Source of the DNA: Phaeobacter sp. G2
Lineage (GTDB): Bacteria > Pseudomonadota > Alphaproteobacteria > Rhodobacterales > Rhodobacteraceae
Direction of reading: 5' to 3'
Length of the DNA: 64,000 bases
Assembly: GCA_025163595.1 (NCBI GenBank)
Contig: CP104100.1
Span: 1,054,001 to 1,118,000, forward strand
The notes below the pieces were generated by a model. The model was given only the letters and a program-made list of their open reading frames with translations. It ran no database searches and was not told where the DNA came from. The position numbers were made by a program, and so were the translations under genes. Numbering within the stretch: the stretch's first letter is position 1; every line of letters starts with the position of its first letter. Below are positions 9,275 through 18,340 of the stretch, one piece after another.

Positions 9275-9901
9275 TCAGGCCGCAGCGGAAAGACCAACAG
9301 GCGTGACGGGCATTGGCTTAAAGCCTTTCAGGCCTTCAATGTTGCTCAGCAGGCGGCGCACATTGGGGTAGGCGGCCAGCGAGACATCGCCTTCTGGGGC
9401 ATGGGCCACATAGGAATAGATCGCCACATCCGCGATGGTGGGCGCAGTGCCAACCAGAAAGTCCCGCCCGTCCAGGTGGGCTTCCAGCTTGCCCAAAAGG
9501 CGCTCGGCGACGGTTTTGCAGAACTCCGCATCCAGGGGGGCGTTAAAGACATTGATCAGACGCGCGGCTGCGGGGCCAAACGCCACCTCGCCGGCTGCCA
9601 GGCTGAGGAATTTCTGCACCTCGGCTTCGGCAACCGCATCGCTGGGCAGATAGGACGGCGCGTATTTGCGCGCTAGATAGACCAGGATAGCGTTGGAATC
9701 ACTGATCACGGTATCGCCATCTTCGAGGACTGGAACCTGACCGGCAGGGTTCAGCGCCAGAAAGGCCTCTCCTTTGTGTTCCCCATTAGCCAGATCGACG
9801 GTGATGACCTCATGGGCGATACCCGCCAGGCTGGCAAAGAGTTCAACCCGGTGGCCATGACCGGAGAGGGGGAAGCTGTGGATGCGCAGAGTATTGGACA
9901 T
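9275..9901 (-). CDS. Glutathione S-transferase family protein
   Basis: A 208-residue cytosolic GST. The N-terminal thioredoxin-like domain (residues 1-80) shows SFPLSGHGHRVELFASLAG, the cis-proline motif GQVPVLEDGDTVISDSNAIL, and then the helical domain with the N-capping pattern FLVGTAPTIADVAIYSYV near 150. The likely catalytic residue is the serine of the SGHGHR motif, as in bacterial beta/theta-like enzymes. ATG at 9901 with GAGGAA upstream. It diverges from the LysR gene, so the regulator may control it. The substrate is unknown. Confidence 0.9.
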   Translation of the reverse strand: MSNTLRIHSFPLSGHGHRVELFASLAGIAHEVITVDLANGEHKGEAFLALNPAGQVPVLEDGDTVISDSNAILVYLARKYAPSYLPSDAVAEAEVQKFLSLAAGEVAFGPAAARLINVFNAPLDAEFCKTVAERLLGKLEAHLDGRDFLVGTAPTIADVAIYSYVAHAPEGDVSLAAYPNVRRLLSNIEGLKGFKPMPVTPVGLSAAA

Positions 9902-10093
9902 AGGATGTTCCTCATGGGGTTACCGCGTGAGCGGCGGGAGTGGTGAGCGACTGGGTAAGAGCCGCCGTTTCGATGAGGAAGAGATACATTCAGAACGGCT
10001 GGGTGATAATATGTCATTCTGTAGAGTAAGTATGTACGTATTGGCGATAATGAGATACCTTGTCCGGGCGAAAGAGAAGCCGAGGGTCAGGCG
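9902..10093. promoter_or_regulatory. Divergent GST / LysR promoter region
   Basis: The 192-base gap is AT-richer than its surroundings. On the left-reading strand a TATTAT -10 candidate lies at 10006-10011; on the right-reading strand GATAAT lies at 10046-10051. Between them is tatgtacgtatt, holding the palindrome TACGTA, a plausible LysR contact (T-N11-A type). The layout is the usual one for a LysR regulator controlling its divergent neighbour. Confidence 0.4.
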
Positions 10094-11002
10094 ATGGACA
10101 CATTGGATTGCATGCGGACTTTTGTTGCGGTTGCGGCGCAACATTCCTTTACTGCCGGGGCGCGCCAGATCGGCATCAGCACCAAACTGGCCAGCAAATA
10201 TGTGGCCCGGCTGGAAGAACGCCTTGGCGCGCAACTGTTTAACCGCACCACCCGATCGGTTACTCTGACCGATACCGGTCAGGCCTATCTGGAGCGCTGC
10301 CTGCCGGTGTTGGATCAGATCGACGAGATGGAAGGGGTCATTCAGGAGCGCCAATCCGAATTGGCCGGCCCCATTCGGCTCACCGCGCCCACGGGGTTTG
10401 GCAGCCGCGAGCTGGTGCAGGCGGTGACGCCGTTTCAGCAAAGCCACCCCAAGGTGCAGATCGAAATGCTGCTGTCGGATTATCACGCGCCCATTGTCGA
10501 AGAGGGCATTGATCTGGCCATCCGCTTTGGCAAACTGCAGGATTCGACCCTGGTGGCGCGTAAGCTCTGCGACATGCGGCTGGTGGTGGTGGCTGCGCCG
10601 GACTATCTGGCACGTCACGGCGAGCCGGGACACCCCAAGGCCCTGGCGACTCATAACTGCCTGTTGCTGCAATCCGCAGCGCAGCCGGAGCGCTGGCGGT
10701 TCAACGAGGCTGGAAAGGTGACCTCTGTCCTGGTGAGCGGCAGCTTTCGGGCCAACTCGCCGCGTGCGGTGGCCCATATGGCGGCGGGTGGCCAGGGCAT
10801 TGGCCGCTGTCCCTATTACACCGTGAAACCCTTTATTGAAACGGGCCGGTTGCAGCTGCTGTTTGCAGACCGCGAAGACGCGCCGCTGCCGCTCTATGTG
10901 GTCTATCCGCCAAGCCGTCACCTGACAGCGCGTATTCGGGCCTTGATCGAACATCTGGCCAAATGGTTCCAGTCAACCGAACAGAACCTCTGGGGGCCGT
11001 GA
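10094..11002 (+). CDS. LysR family transcriptional regulator
   Basis: A 302-residue LTTR. The N-terminal winged helix-turn-helix spans residues 1-60 (MDTLDCMRTFVAVAAQHSFTAGARQIGIS, then ASKYVARLEERLGAQLFNRTTRSVTLTDTG). The effector-binding periplasmic-protein-like domain starts near residue 90 (GPIRLTAPTGFGSRELVQ). The sequence resembles the CrgA/DsdC-like group that has a short linker. It faces the GST gene across a 192-base gap and probably acts on it. It ends convergently with nagA. The ligand is unknown. Confidence 0.92.
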   Translation: MDTLDCMRTFVAVAAQHSFTAGARQIGISTKLASKYVARLEERLGAQLFNRTTRSVTLTDTGQAYLERCLPVLDQIDEMEGVIQERQSELAGPIRLTAPTGFGSRELVQAVTPFQQSHPKVQIEMLLSDYHAPIVEEGIDLAIRFGKLQDSTLVARKLCDMRLVVVAAPDYLARHGEPGHPKALATHNCLLLQSAAQPERWRFNEAGKVTSVLVSGSFRANSPRAVAHMAAGGQGIGRCPYYTVKPFIETGRLQLLFADREDAPLPLYVVYPPSRHLTARIRALIEHLAKWFQSTEQNLWGP

Positions 11003-11019
11003 GCGCGCTGTCTGCTTTG

Positions 11020-12183
11020 CTAGCGGGCGATTTCGCAGATGGGCTGTGCTGCACTAAGGTCGCTTTGAATACGGATAAAGTCATGTTCCGCAAGGCCAAG
11101 CACCGTGCAGTCCTGAGCCCATTGGCCGATCACCTGTCGCGGTGTGGTTACGGCGGCGGTCAGGGCGTCTTGTAGCGCAATATCGCAGTGGGTGACGAGG
11201 ATGCGCAGCGCTGTGGTGAGGTCAAGATCTGCGCCCGCCAGGGTACCATCCGCCAGGGTAAGCCGCCCGTTCTGGCGCAGGATCTGGCGGCCCTCCAGCT
11301 GAAACGAGGTCAGGTCACTGCCGGCCGGGGCCATGGCGTCACTGACCAGGTAGATTTTGCCCTCGGGGCTGGCATTGCCCATCTTGGCAGCCCAGGCGGT
11401 GCGCAGTGCGGCGGGATGTACATGAATGCCATCGGCAATCAGCCCGGCAAATAGCTGCGGATTGTTGAGCGCCGCACCGGGCACTCCGGGGGCGCGGTGG
11501 CCAAGGGGGCTCATGGCGTTGAACAGATGGGTGACACAGGTGACGCCGGCCTCGGCATAGTCCATCGCCTGTTCATAAGGCGCGTCGGTGTGGCCCAGGG
11601 ACAGGATGACCCCGGCCTGCCGCAGTGCTCTGATTTGATCCAGATTGACGCTTTCTGGCGCCAGCGTAACCATCAGGACCGGCAGGGCCTCAGCCGCGGC
11701 CAGCAGCATGTCCAGATCTGCCGGGGTCATCGCCCGGATCAAAGCCGCATCATGGGCGCCTTTACGGCTTTGGGCCAGATGTGGGCCCTCCAGATGCAAC
11801 CCGGCGATGCCGGGCACCCCGGCGCTGATGGCCTGCTGGGTGGCGGCGATGACCTGAGCGGTTTTCTGTGGTGTATCGGTGATCAGCGTTGGCAGGATCT
11901 GCACCGCGCCAAGCCGTCGGTGCGCCCTGGCAATGCGGTCCAGCCCGGCGCAGTTGGGCTGTGCATTCAACATGATGCCATCGCCGCCATTGACCTGCAG
12001 ATCCAGATAACCGGGGCTGAGGATATCGCCGGCAAGATCCACATAGGTCTCATCCGCTGCGAGGGGGCGGTGCGGCATCAGGCTGACCAGCCGACCAGCT
12101 TCAAACCGAGCGCTCATGCCCTGTTGCAGACTGTGGCCATCAAAGATCGGGCCGCCACCGTAAACTGTGCTTGGCTGGCTCAT
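11020..12183 (-). CDS. nagA: N-acetylglucosamine-6-phosphate deacetylase
   Basis: A 387-residue amidohydrolase that removes acetate from GlcNAc-6-phosphate in amino-sugar catabolism and murein recycling. Metal and substrate motifs are visible: HLEGPHLAQSRKGAHD (metal Glu/His) near 130, HLFNAMSPLGHRAPG near 215, DGIHVHP near 245, and the catalytic aspartate in VSDAMAPAGS near 275. The start overlaps the kinase stop by four bases (ATGA), so both are translated together. NagB is not in the window. Confidence 0.93.
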   Translation of the reverse strand: MSQPSTVYGGGPIFDGHSLQQGMSARFEAGRLVSLMPHRPLAADETYVDLAGDILSPGYLDLQVNGGDGIMLNAQPNCAGLDRIARAHRRLGAVQILPTLITDTPQKTAQVIAATQQAISAGVPGIAGLHLEGPHLAQSRKGAHDAALIRAMTPADLDMLLAAAEALPVLMVTLAPESVNLDQIRALRQAGVILSLGHTDAPYEQAMDYAEAGVTCVTHLFNAMSPLGHRAPGVPGAALNNPQLFAGLIADGIHVHPAALRTAWAAKMGNASPEGKIYLVSDAMAPAGSDLTSFQLEGRQILRQNGRLTLADGTLAGADLDLTTALRILVTHCDIALQDALTAAVTTPRQVIGQWAQDCTVLGLAEHDFIRIQSDLSAAQPICEIAR

Positions 12184-13088
12184 TGGAGCGTCCTGACGGT
12201 GGTGTCCGTCTCACTGTGACCTTTGGCAGCGAACTCCCGTGCCAGCGCCAGCGCCCCGGTCAACGGATCACCCTGCGGCGGTTGCAGCGCGTCTTGCATT
12301 TCTGGCGGCAGATAGCTGCGATACTGTGGCGCCAACCCACCCGTGAGGCAGAGCGCATGACCCGGTGCCCAGCCGATCCGTGGCAGGGTGTCGGCAATGT
12401 AGCGGGCGCCCTGATGCATCAGATCAGTGGCCAGGGCATCCCCCTGGCTGGCATGGTGAGTGACATCGCGGGCCAGCGCGCCCAATTCCATCGGGCTGGC
12501 CTGGGCGGCAAAGGCGACGATTTCGGCAGAGCCCGAAAACCGGGCGAAAAGCTGTGTGGTCAAGGTGGAGGCGGGCGCGAGACCGTCGACAATATCCAAG
12601 GTGCGCGCCAGGGCCAGACGTCCCAGCCACTGCGCCGAGGCCTGATCGCCCAGCTGCTGTCCCCAGCCGCCAATGATACGGCGCGCGCCCTTGATCTGGC
12701 TGGCCAGGAAGGACCCGGTGCCGCAATGGGCAATCGCCCCTTCGCCATCGCCAATCGCCCCACGCAAAGCAGCGGGTCTGTCGTCTGTGATGCGGCTCTG
12801 GGTTAAGGGCAGGTTATGCTGCAGCCGCTGGGCAATGTCTGCACTGACAACCCCGGCCAGCCCAACATAGGCGGGGAGCGCGGCCAGCTGCGCCAGCGGC
12901 AGGCCAGTGGTGGCACAAAGGCGCTCCAGCCCCAGATGGATCTGCGCCAGGGCCCCGTCAAAATCGCTGGAAACATTTGCAGGCCCGCTGTCGACGCGGA
13001 TGACCTCACCGGCGCGCTCCAGTGCGATCCGGCAACGGGTTCCGCCGCCATCTATGGCCAGTATTGCGGTGAGTGGGCTCTGTTTCAT
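12180..13088 (-). CDS. N-acetylglucosamine kinase-like BadF/BadG/BcrA/BcrD ATPase
   Basis: A 302-residue ASKHA-fold sugar kinase. The phosphate-1 loop is AIDGGGTRCRIAL at residues 9-21, and the phosphate-2/adenosine region shows IAHCGTGSFLASQ near 120 and GGWGQQLGDQASAQWLG near 140. Family and operon context with nagA indicate that it phosphorylates free N-acetylglucosamine. The ATG at 13088 was taken because it puts the nucleotide loop at the N terminus, as in the family; an in-frame extension to 13166 lacks family character. It is the first gene of a two-gene operon. Confidence 0.88.
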   Translation of the reverse strand: MKQSPLTAILAIDGGGTRCRIALERAGEVIRVDSGPANVSSDFDGALAQIHLGLERLCATTGLPLAQLAALPAYVGLAGVVSADIAQRLQHNLPLTQSRITDDRPAALRGAIGDGEGAIAHCGTGSFLASQIKGARRIIGGWGQQLGDQASAQWLGRLALARTLDIVDGLAPASTLTTQLFARFSGSAEIVAFAAQASPMELGALARDVTHHASQGDALATDLMHQGARYIADTLPRIGWAPGHALCLTGGLAPQYRSYLPPEMQDALQPPQGDPLTGALALAREFAAKGHSETDTTVRTLQ

Positions 13089-13249
13089 ACACACAGGTAT
13101 AGGGGGGGGACCAAATGGGAGCCAGCCCCAGTTTTTGACGCCAGACTGTGGATGCCAGTTGAACAAAGTGGAGTAGCCCTGAGCCAGAACAGCAGGCGCA
13201 TCACATTGATTTTCGGGGGTAAAACTGTGGGAGGCTTACAGAGGAAAAG

Positions 13250-13326
13250 TGGTGGCGTGGGGGAGACTTGAACTCCCGACCTATCGATTATGAGTCGATC
13301 GCTCTAACCAACTGAGCTACCGCGCC
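13250..13326 (-). tRNA. tRNA-Met(CAT), elongator type
   Basis: Read on the reverse strand, G1 is at 13326 and the encoded CCA ends at 13250. The D arm is GCTC/GAGC, the anticodon stem is ATCGA/TCGAT with loop CTCATAA (anticodon CAT), and the T arm is GGGAG-TTCAAGT-CTCCC. The acceptor GGCGCGG faces CCACGCC, leaving one C-A mismatch at pair 5-68. G1 paired to C72 rules out the initiator type, and lack of the GGGCCC-like acceptor argues against the lysidine tRNA-Ile. CCA is genome-encoded. Confidence 0.93.
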
Positions 13327-13342
13327 ATCTTCTGTGAGGGGC

Positions 13343-13371
13343 GATTTACGGAATGGCGCCTCTGGGGTCAA
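13343..13371 (-). promoter_or_regulatory. Sigma-70 type promoter of the tRNA-Met gene
   Basis: On the reverse strand TTGACC (13371-13366) is followed after exactly 17 bases by TAAATC (13348-13343). The 5' end of the tRNA lies 17 bases further on, so transcription would start a few bases before it, leaving a short 5' leader for RNase P. Confidence 0.6.
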
Positions 13372-13450
13372 GGCGCAAATGCAGAGGAAACCGGCTTTCG
13401 GGTATGTTTTTTTGCCCGGGTCGCCAGTTTTCTTGGTTTTCAACCCGTTG

Positions 13451-14416
13451 TCAGGCGCTGGGCAGGGCCTGCACCGTGGCGCGAATGAAGTCATTACACA
13501 GCGCCGGGGCGGTAATTGGCAACATATGCCCAAGGTCTGGGGCGATTTGGCAGCTCAAACCATAGGTTTCCATTGTTTTGCCCTGGGACTGAGGGCCGAG
13601 AATGGCGTCCTCGGCTCCAAAAAGAATCGCCCCCGGTGTGCTGAGCTCTTTGGCGTAGCGGGCGGCCTGGTCTTCGATCGCCGGGTAGAGAAAGGACGCA
13701 TCCGCTGAGGCGGCGACAAAGCTTTCGGGGCGCAGCCCCAGGGCGCCGCCGGCCTTGATCAGGAAATCATCCGGGCAGGGTTCGGGCGCAAAGATCTGTT
13801 GCAGAACCGGTTCTGCGGTACGTTGTGCGGTAGGGACGGCCACAGTCTGGGCCATCAGGTGGCGCATGAGGTTGGAATGAACAATCAGCCCCTTAAAGGC
13901 CTCAGCCCCCTGTTTTGAAGGATGGGTCAGCGGTGCCAGCAGGGCCAGACCGCGAATTTTCTCTGGGGCCTGCAGCGCCATTGCCAGCGAGACGGCGCCG
14001 CCCAGGGAATGCCCCACCAGAACCGGTTGGTGGACCTGCAGCTTGTCCAGCACGTCCAACAGGGTCTTTGCCTGTTCCGGCAGACGCGCCATCGCATCGC
14101 TGGTGCGGGTGGAATAGCCACATCCGGGCCGGTCAACTGCGATGACCCGGTAATCCTTGGCCAGGGCGTCGGCCAGGGCATAGGTGAAATGCTGCAATTG
14201 GCCGCTTAACCCATGGATAAGCACCAGGGGCTGGGCATCGCGCGGGCCGATGTCGATATAGTGGATTTTTCCCTGCAGGGTGTTACAGAACTGGCCGATG
14301 GGCGGCACCAATTGCCGGGCCTCGCGCGCGAGTTTGCGGGTTTTGAGATGCGACGCCCCCATCAGGGCCGCTGGGGCAGCGAGGGCGATCAGGGCAAGAC
14401 TGCTAAGGGCGGACAT
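13451..14416 (-). CDS. Alpha/beta fold hydrolase, membrane-anchored N terminus
   Basis: A 321-residue hydrolase. An N-terminal hydrophobic segment (LSSLALIALAAPAALMGA, residues 3-20) suggests a membrane anchor or signal. The oxyanion region is LIHGLSG near 68, the nucleophile elbow is GHSLGG near 138, the acid is likely in GAEDAILG near 272, and the histidine in LGHMLP near 300. CGGAG lies at a good distance before the second ATG (14416), so I prefer it to the ATG six bases upstream. It follows paaX by 45 bases in the same direction, but a role in phenylacetate use is not shown. Confidence 0.85.
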   Translation of the reverse strand: MSALSSLALIALAAPAALMGASHLKTRKLAREARQLVPPIGQFCNTLQGKIHYIDIGPRDAQPLVLIHGLSGQLQHFTYALADALAKDYRVIAVDRPGCGYSTRTSDAMARLPEQAKTLLDVLDKLQVHQPVLVGHSLGGAVSLAMALQAPEKIRGLALLAPLTHPSKQGAEAFKGLIVHSNLMRHLMAQTVAVPTAQRTAEPVLQQIFAPEPCPDDFLIKAGGALGLRPESFVAASADASFLYPAIEDQAARYAKELSTPGAILFGAEDAILGPQSQGKTMETYGLSCQIAPDLGHMLPITAPALCNDFIRATVQALPSA

Positions 14417-14461
14417 GGGCATACTCCGGGATAAGGACGTGGATCACTAGGCTGGGGATCG

Positions 14462-15265
14462 CTAGGCTGGTGAGCGCTGGTCCAGCGCCTGAAGCTGTGG
14501 GCGTGGTAATTTGTCCAGCAGGGCAAAGACCCGGGCGCGGCAGGTTTCTCCGGCCCAGGCGTCGGGGGGGAACCCTGTGGGCAGCACCGGGTGGCGCAGG
14601 GCAATTCTGCGCCAGTGGTGCACGATTAGGGTGCGCAGGGTGGCAATCTGCTCTGGTGACAAGTCGGCTGCGGGGGGCGGGATTTTGGCCAGCGCGTCAA
14701 GCAGGGACTGGCAGGCTTCGATCAGATCCTGCGGGAACAGCCGGGCCTGCAGCCAGCCGGGCACCGAAAACGCGGAGACCTGTGCCACAAAGAGATCGTC
14801 AAGCCCGTCGGGCGCGGGTCCGTAGCCAAGCGCAGTGCGGCGGTTGACCTGGGTGTATTGCGGCAGCAGCAGGGTTTCTTCCAGCGCGCTCTGGCCGCTG
14901 CTGTCCTCTGCGATCAGCAGATGCCAGGTCTGTGGCGGCTGCGGGGTGCGGGCGTAGATGCGTGGGGTCACGGCGGCGGATTGATTGCGGCCAAACTCGG
15001 TCAGATAATGCACCGAGGCGCGCCCCGAACGGGTGCTTTCGATCCAGCCGTCTTTGCGCAGGCGGTGCAACGCCACCCGGATTGCTTCGGGTTTGATCCC
15101 CATCGGAGTGATGATCTGGGTGAGGGTGGTGCCACTGATCTGATCGCCGGGTTTCTGCGCCAGATCGCCAAACAACGAGACGATGATCGACCAGACCCGC
15201 AGGTTTTGCAGGTCGGTAAGCTGGGCGATGCTCGCCTGGTAATTCTGAGAAAGTGTTGCTGTCAT
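14462..15265 (-). CDS. paaX: PaaX family phenylacetate-responsive transcriptional regulator
   Basis: A 267-residue GntR-type PaaX repressor. Residues about 25-90 form the winged helix-turn-helix (LRVWSIIVSLFGDLAQ, GIKPEAIRVALHRLRKDGWIES, then GRASVHYLTEFGR). The C-terminal part holds the PaaX effector domain with LFVAQVSAFSVPGWLQARLFPQDL. In other bacteria PaaX represses paa genes and is released by phenylacetyl-CoA. It lies 70 bases after paaZ in the same direction. A second, TetR-type regulator closes the opposite arm of the cluster, so control appears double. Confidence 0.92.
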   Translation of the reverse strand: MTATLSQNYQASIAQLTDLQNLRVWSIIVSLFGDLAQKPGDQISGTTLTQIITPMGIKPEAIRVALHRLRKDGWIESTRSGRASVHYLTEFGRNQSAAVTPRIYARTPQPPQTWHLLIAEDSSGQSALEETLLLPQYTQVNRRTALGYGPAPDGLDDLFVAQVSAFSVPGWLQARLFPQDLIEACQSLLDALAKIPPPAADLSPEQIATLRTLIVHHWRRIALRHPVLPTGFPPDAWAGETCRARVFALLDKLPRPQLQALDQRSPA

Positions 15266-15335
15266 GGCAACAAGATAGGCATTCCGGGCCAGTTAGACCA
15301 GCCCGGAGCGGTACGGCTTTGGCTGTTTCGGCGCC

Positions 15336-17366
15336 TTAGAAGGCGTTCATGGTCAGCAGTTCATATTCCGCAACTTTTTCATCGTCTTGATTGGTCAGGG
15401 TCACATGCCAGCGGACCTCACCATATTCATCGTTGCGGGGGGTCTTTTTCTTGACGCTGAGGCGAACCCTGATGCTGTCGCCCGCCGAAACCGGCTTCAT
15501 AAAGCGCAGGTTGTCCAGGCCGGTATTGGCCAGCACAGGTCCTTCATTGGGTTCGACAAACAGACCCGCAGCAAAGGAGAGCAGCAGATAGCCATGGGCG
15601 ACGCGACCGGGGAAGAAGGGGTTCCGCTTGGCGGCGGCGTCATCCATATGAGCATAGAAGGTATCGCCGGTGAATTTGGCAAAATGCTCGATATCCTCCA
15701 GCGTCACCTGGCGTGACGGGCTGTTGAGGGTCTCGCCAATCGCCAGTTCGCCAAATTTGCGGGTGAAGGGATGCGCAGGTGCTGCCACTTCGCTACCGCC
15801 GGGGACCCATTGTTCGCCAATGGCGGCCAGAATGTCGGGGCTGCCCTGAATGGCGGTGCGCTGCATGTAGTGTTTCACCCCGCGAATACCGCCGAGCTCC
15901 TCCCCGCCGCCCGCGCGACCGGGACCACCATGCACCATATGCGGTAGCGGCGAACCATGGCCGGTGCTTTCTTTCATCGAGGCGCGGTTGTTGAAATAGA
16001 TCCGCCCGTGATAGGCGCCCGATCCCAGGGCAACTTCGCGGGCCACCTCTGGGTCATTGGTGATGCAGGAGGCCACCAGCGAGCCCTCGCCCCGGTTGGC
16101 CAGGGTCACGGCATGGTGCAGATCCCGGTAGCCCATGACGGTGGACACCGGGCCAAAGGCTTCGGTGTCATGCACGCGGCTTGCGGCGTCAGGGTTTTCA
16201 CAGTGGAACAGCATTGGCGGCACAAAGGCACCTTTTTCCGCATCGACGCCAGTCACGGTAAAATCGTCGGGATTGCCGTAAACGCGGGTGGCTTCGGTGG
16301 CCAGAATCGCCGCCTTTTCCAAAACATCGCGTTTTTGGCTGTTGGAAACCAGAGCACCCATGCGGGTGCTTTCCAGCCGCGGGTCCCCAATGGTGGTTTT
16401 GGCCAGACGGGCCGACAGGGCCTCAATCACCGCCTCAGACTGCGATTCTGGTGTGATGATGCGGCGCACGGCGGTACATTTCTGCCCCGCCTTGGTGGTC
16501 ATTTCGCGGCTGACTTCTTTGATGAAGAGATCAAATTCCGGCGTGCCGGGGATGGCATCGGGCCCCAGAATGGAGGCGTTCAGGCTGTCTTGCTCCGCCA
16601 CAAAGCGGATCGAGTTTTCCAAAATGACCGGGTTTTGACGCAGCTTCAGCGCGGTCTGGGCAGAGCCGGTAAAGCTGACCACATCCTGCATGGTCAGATG
16701 GTCGAGCATATCGCCGAGACTACCAGACACCAGCTGCAACGCACCGGCGGGCAGGATGCCACTGTCGAGCATCAGCCGCACCGCCAGTTCTGTGACATAG
16801 CAGGTGGCTGTCGCGGGTTTCACTATGGCGGGCACCCCGGCCAGCAGGCTGGGGGCGAGCTTTTCCAACATGCCCCAGACCGGGAAGTTGAAGGCGTTGA
16901 TATGCACCGCAACACCCTGCAAAGGCGTGCAGATATGCTGGCCCAGGAAGGTGCCGTTGCGCGACAGCTGCTCAACCTCGCCATCCAGGTAGACCTTGGC
17001 GTCAGGCATTTCGCGCCGCCCCTTGGAGGCAAAGACAAACATGGTGCCGATGCCGCCGTCGATGTCGATCATGTGATCGGACTGGGTGGCGCCGGTTTCA
17101 AAGCTCAGATCATAAAGCGCCTGTTTGTGCTGCCCCAGATGCGTCGCCAGCGCTTTGATCATACGGGCGCGGTCATGGAAAGTCAGCGCGCGCAGGGCGG
17201 GACCACCGGTGTCGCGGGCATAGGCCAGCATGGCCTGCACATCCAGCGCGTCATTGCCGGCCTGCGCCAGCGGCGCGCCGGTTACGGCGCTGGCGATGTT
17301 GCGGGCACCGGCGCCGGGGGCGATCCATTCACCGGCGGCAAAACTTGATACGTCTAGAAGGCTCAT
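15336..17366 (-). CDS. paaZ: Oxepin-CoA hydrolase / 3-oxo-5,6-dehydrosuberyl-CoA semialdehyde dehydrogenase
   Basis: A 676-residue bifunctional ring-opening enzyme of aerobic phenylacetate degradation; the E. coli protein is about the same length. Residues 1-520 form an aldehyde dehydrogenase domain: [22 protein letters not shown] near 160, [12 protein letters not shown] near 235, and the catalytic cysteine in [13 protein letters not shown] near 295. Residues about 540-676 form a MaoC-like (R)-hydratase domain with [36 protein letters not shown] carrying the Asp and His. Start is the ATG at 17366, with AAAGGA upstream; an upstream in-frame start at 17417 has no support. It diverges from paaG across a gap with a palindromic operator. 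Confidence 0.95.
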   Translation of the reverse strand: MSLLDVSSFAAGEWIAPGAGARNIASAVTGAPLAQAGNDALDVQAMLAYARDTGGPALRALTFHDRARMIKALATHLGQHKQALYDLSFETGATQSDHMIDIDGGIGTMFVFASKGRREMPDAKVYLDGEVEQLSRNGTFLGQHICTPLQGVAVHINAFNFPVWGMLEKLAPSLLAGVPAIVKPATATCYVTELAVRLMLDSGILPAGALQLVSGSLGDMLDHLTMQDVVSFTGSAQTALKLRQNPVILENSIRFVAEQDSLNASILGPDAIPGTPEFDLFIKEVSREMTTKAGQKCTAVRRIITPESQSEAVIEALSARLAKTTIGDPRLESTRMGALVSNSQKRDVLEKAAILATEATRVYGNPDDFTVTGVDAEKGAFVPPMLFHCENPDAASRVHDTEAFGPVSTVMGYRDLHHAVTLANRGEGSLVASCITNDPEVAREVALGSGAYHGRIYFNNRASMKESTGHGSPLPHMVHGGPGRAGGGEELGGIRGVKHYMQRTAIQGSPDILAAIGEQWVPGGSEVAAPAHPFTRKFGELAIGETLNSPSRQVTLEDIEHFAKFTGDTFYAHMDDAAAKRNPFFPGRVAHGYLLLSFAAGLFVEPNEGPVLANTGLDNLRFMKPVSAGDSIRVRLSVKKKTPRNDEYGEVRWHVTLTNQDDEKVAEYELLTMNAF

Positions 17367-17453
17367 GCTCTGTCCTTTTCTTTCCTGATGGGGCGCTGTC
17401 GGCGCGGGACCGGACAACGGGCTGAGGCGGGGCCTCGTATTTGCTTTGAATGA

Positions 17454-17482
17454 TATATTGACCGTCCGGTCGGTTTATGCAA
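17454..17482 (-). promoter_or_regulatory. Candidate paaZ promoter
   Basis: On the reverse strand TTGCAT (17482-17477) and AATATA (17459-17454) are 17 bases apart. The spacer is filled by the palindrome described separately, so a bound repressor would block RNA polymerase. The -35 match is modest. Confidence 0.4.
17461..17474. promoter_or_regulatory. Palindromic operator candidate in the paaZ-paaG gap
   Basis: ACCGTCCGGTCGGT is a 14-base inverted repeat with a single mismatched pair. Its form (ACCGNCC/GGNCGGT) fits a TetR-type operator. It is the only such site seen in the gap and lies between the two divergent paa arms. The likely ligand is the TetR protein encoded at 20124-20720, but PaaX cannot be excluded. 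Confidence 0.55.
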
Positions 17483-17552
17483 GAAATTTGTCAAAGGGAT
17501 TTCGCAGCTCGCTGGTTCTGACTGGCGCAGGAGCTGTATGAGGGAGAGAGAG

Positions 17553-18338
17553 ATGTCCGAGTCTATTCTGGTTGCGGATCATGGCGCTTGGGTGGAGATC
17601 ACCCTGAATAGGCCCGATCGGCTCAACAGTTTCAACGATGAGATGCACTATGCGTTGCGCGCCGCGATTGAGGCCGCACGTGATGGTGGCGCGCGGGCGA
17701 TTCTGCTGACGGGCGCCGGACGCGGATTTTGCGCCGGGCAGGATCTGGGGGATCGCGACCCCAGCAAGATGGATGGCCCGCCGGATCTGGGCAACACGGT
17801 ACGGACCTTTTACGCGCCGCTGGTGCGACTGATCCGGTCGCTGAACTTTCCGGTTATCTGCGCAGTCAATGGTGTCGCTGCCGGAGCGGGCGCCAATATC
17901 GCGCTGGCCTGTGACATGGTCTTTGCCGCTGAAAGCGCCAAGTTTATCCAGTCTTTCTCCAAGGTGGGGTTGATCCCTGACACCGGCGGCAGCTGGCATC
18001 TGCCGCGCCTGCTGGGAGAGGCCCGCGCCAAGGGCCTGGCCTTTACCGCCCAGCCCTTGTCCGCCAAACAGGCCGAAGATTGGGGGCTGATCTGGAAGGC
18101 GCTGCCGGACGGCGATCTGATGGAAACGGCGCGTGCCATGGCCGCGCAGCTGGGCAATGGCCCTACCCTGGGACTGGGGCTCAGCAAACACTGCATTCAG
18201 GATGCCGCCGTTGCCACCTTGGACGCGCATCTGGAGCAAGAGGCCGACGCGATGAAGGCCTGCGGCGAAAGCGCAGATTATGCCGAGGGCGTTTCTTCCT
18301 TCCTGGAAAAACGTGCGCCGAAGTTTCAGGGGAAGTGA
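17553..18338 (+). CDS. paaG: 1,2-epoxyphenylacetyl-CoA isomerase (enoyl-CoA hydratase/isomerase family)
   Basis: A 261-residue crotonase-fold enzyme that in the paa pathway turns ring-1,2-epoxyphenylacetyl-CoA into oxepin-CoA. The CoA/oxyanion motifs are LTGAGRGFCAGQDLGDRDP near 55 and CAVNGVAAGAGANIALACDMVFA near 105. The aspartate of the SFSKVGLIPDTGGSWHLPRLLG motif near 140 is the isomerase acid. The ATG at 17553 follows GGGAGAGAGAG and gives the family N terminus; an ATG 15 bases upstream is less likely. First gene of the right-reading arm paaG-paaI-paaK-paaR. Confidence 0.93.
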   Translation: MSESILVADHGAWVEITLNRPDRLNSFNDEMHYALRAAIEAARDGGARAILLTGAGRGFCAGQDLGDRDPSKMDGPPDLGNTVRTFYAPLVRLIRSLNFPVICAVNGVAAGAGANIALACDMVFAAESAKFIQSFSKVGLIPDTGGSWHLPRLLGEARAKGLAFTAQPLSAKQAEDWGLIWKALPDGDLMETARAMAAQLGNGPTLGLGLSKHCIQDAAVATLDAHLEQEADAMKACGESADYAEGVSSFLEKRAPKFQGK

Positions 18339-18340
18339 CC

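Noticed and set aside
13250..13326. tRNA-Ile with lysidine at the CAT anticodon
   Set aside because: The acceptor sequence GGCGCGG and the loop CTCATAA fit elongator tRNA-Met better; the distinction needs a comparison with the genome's other CAT tRNAs.
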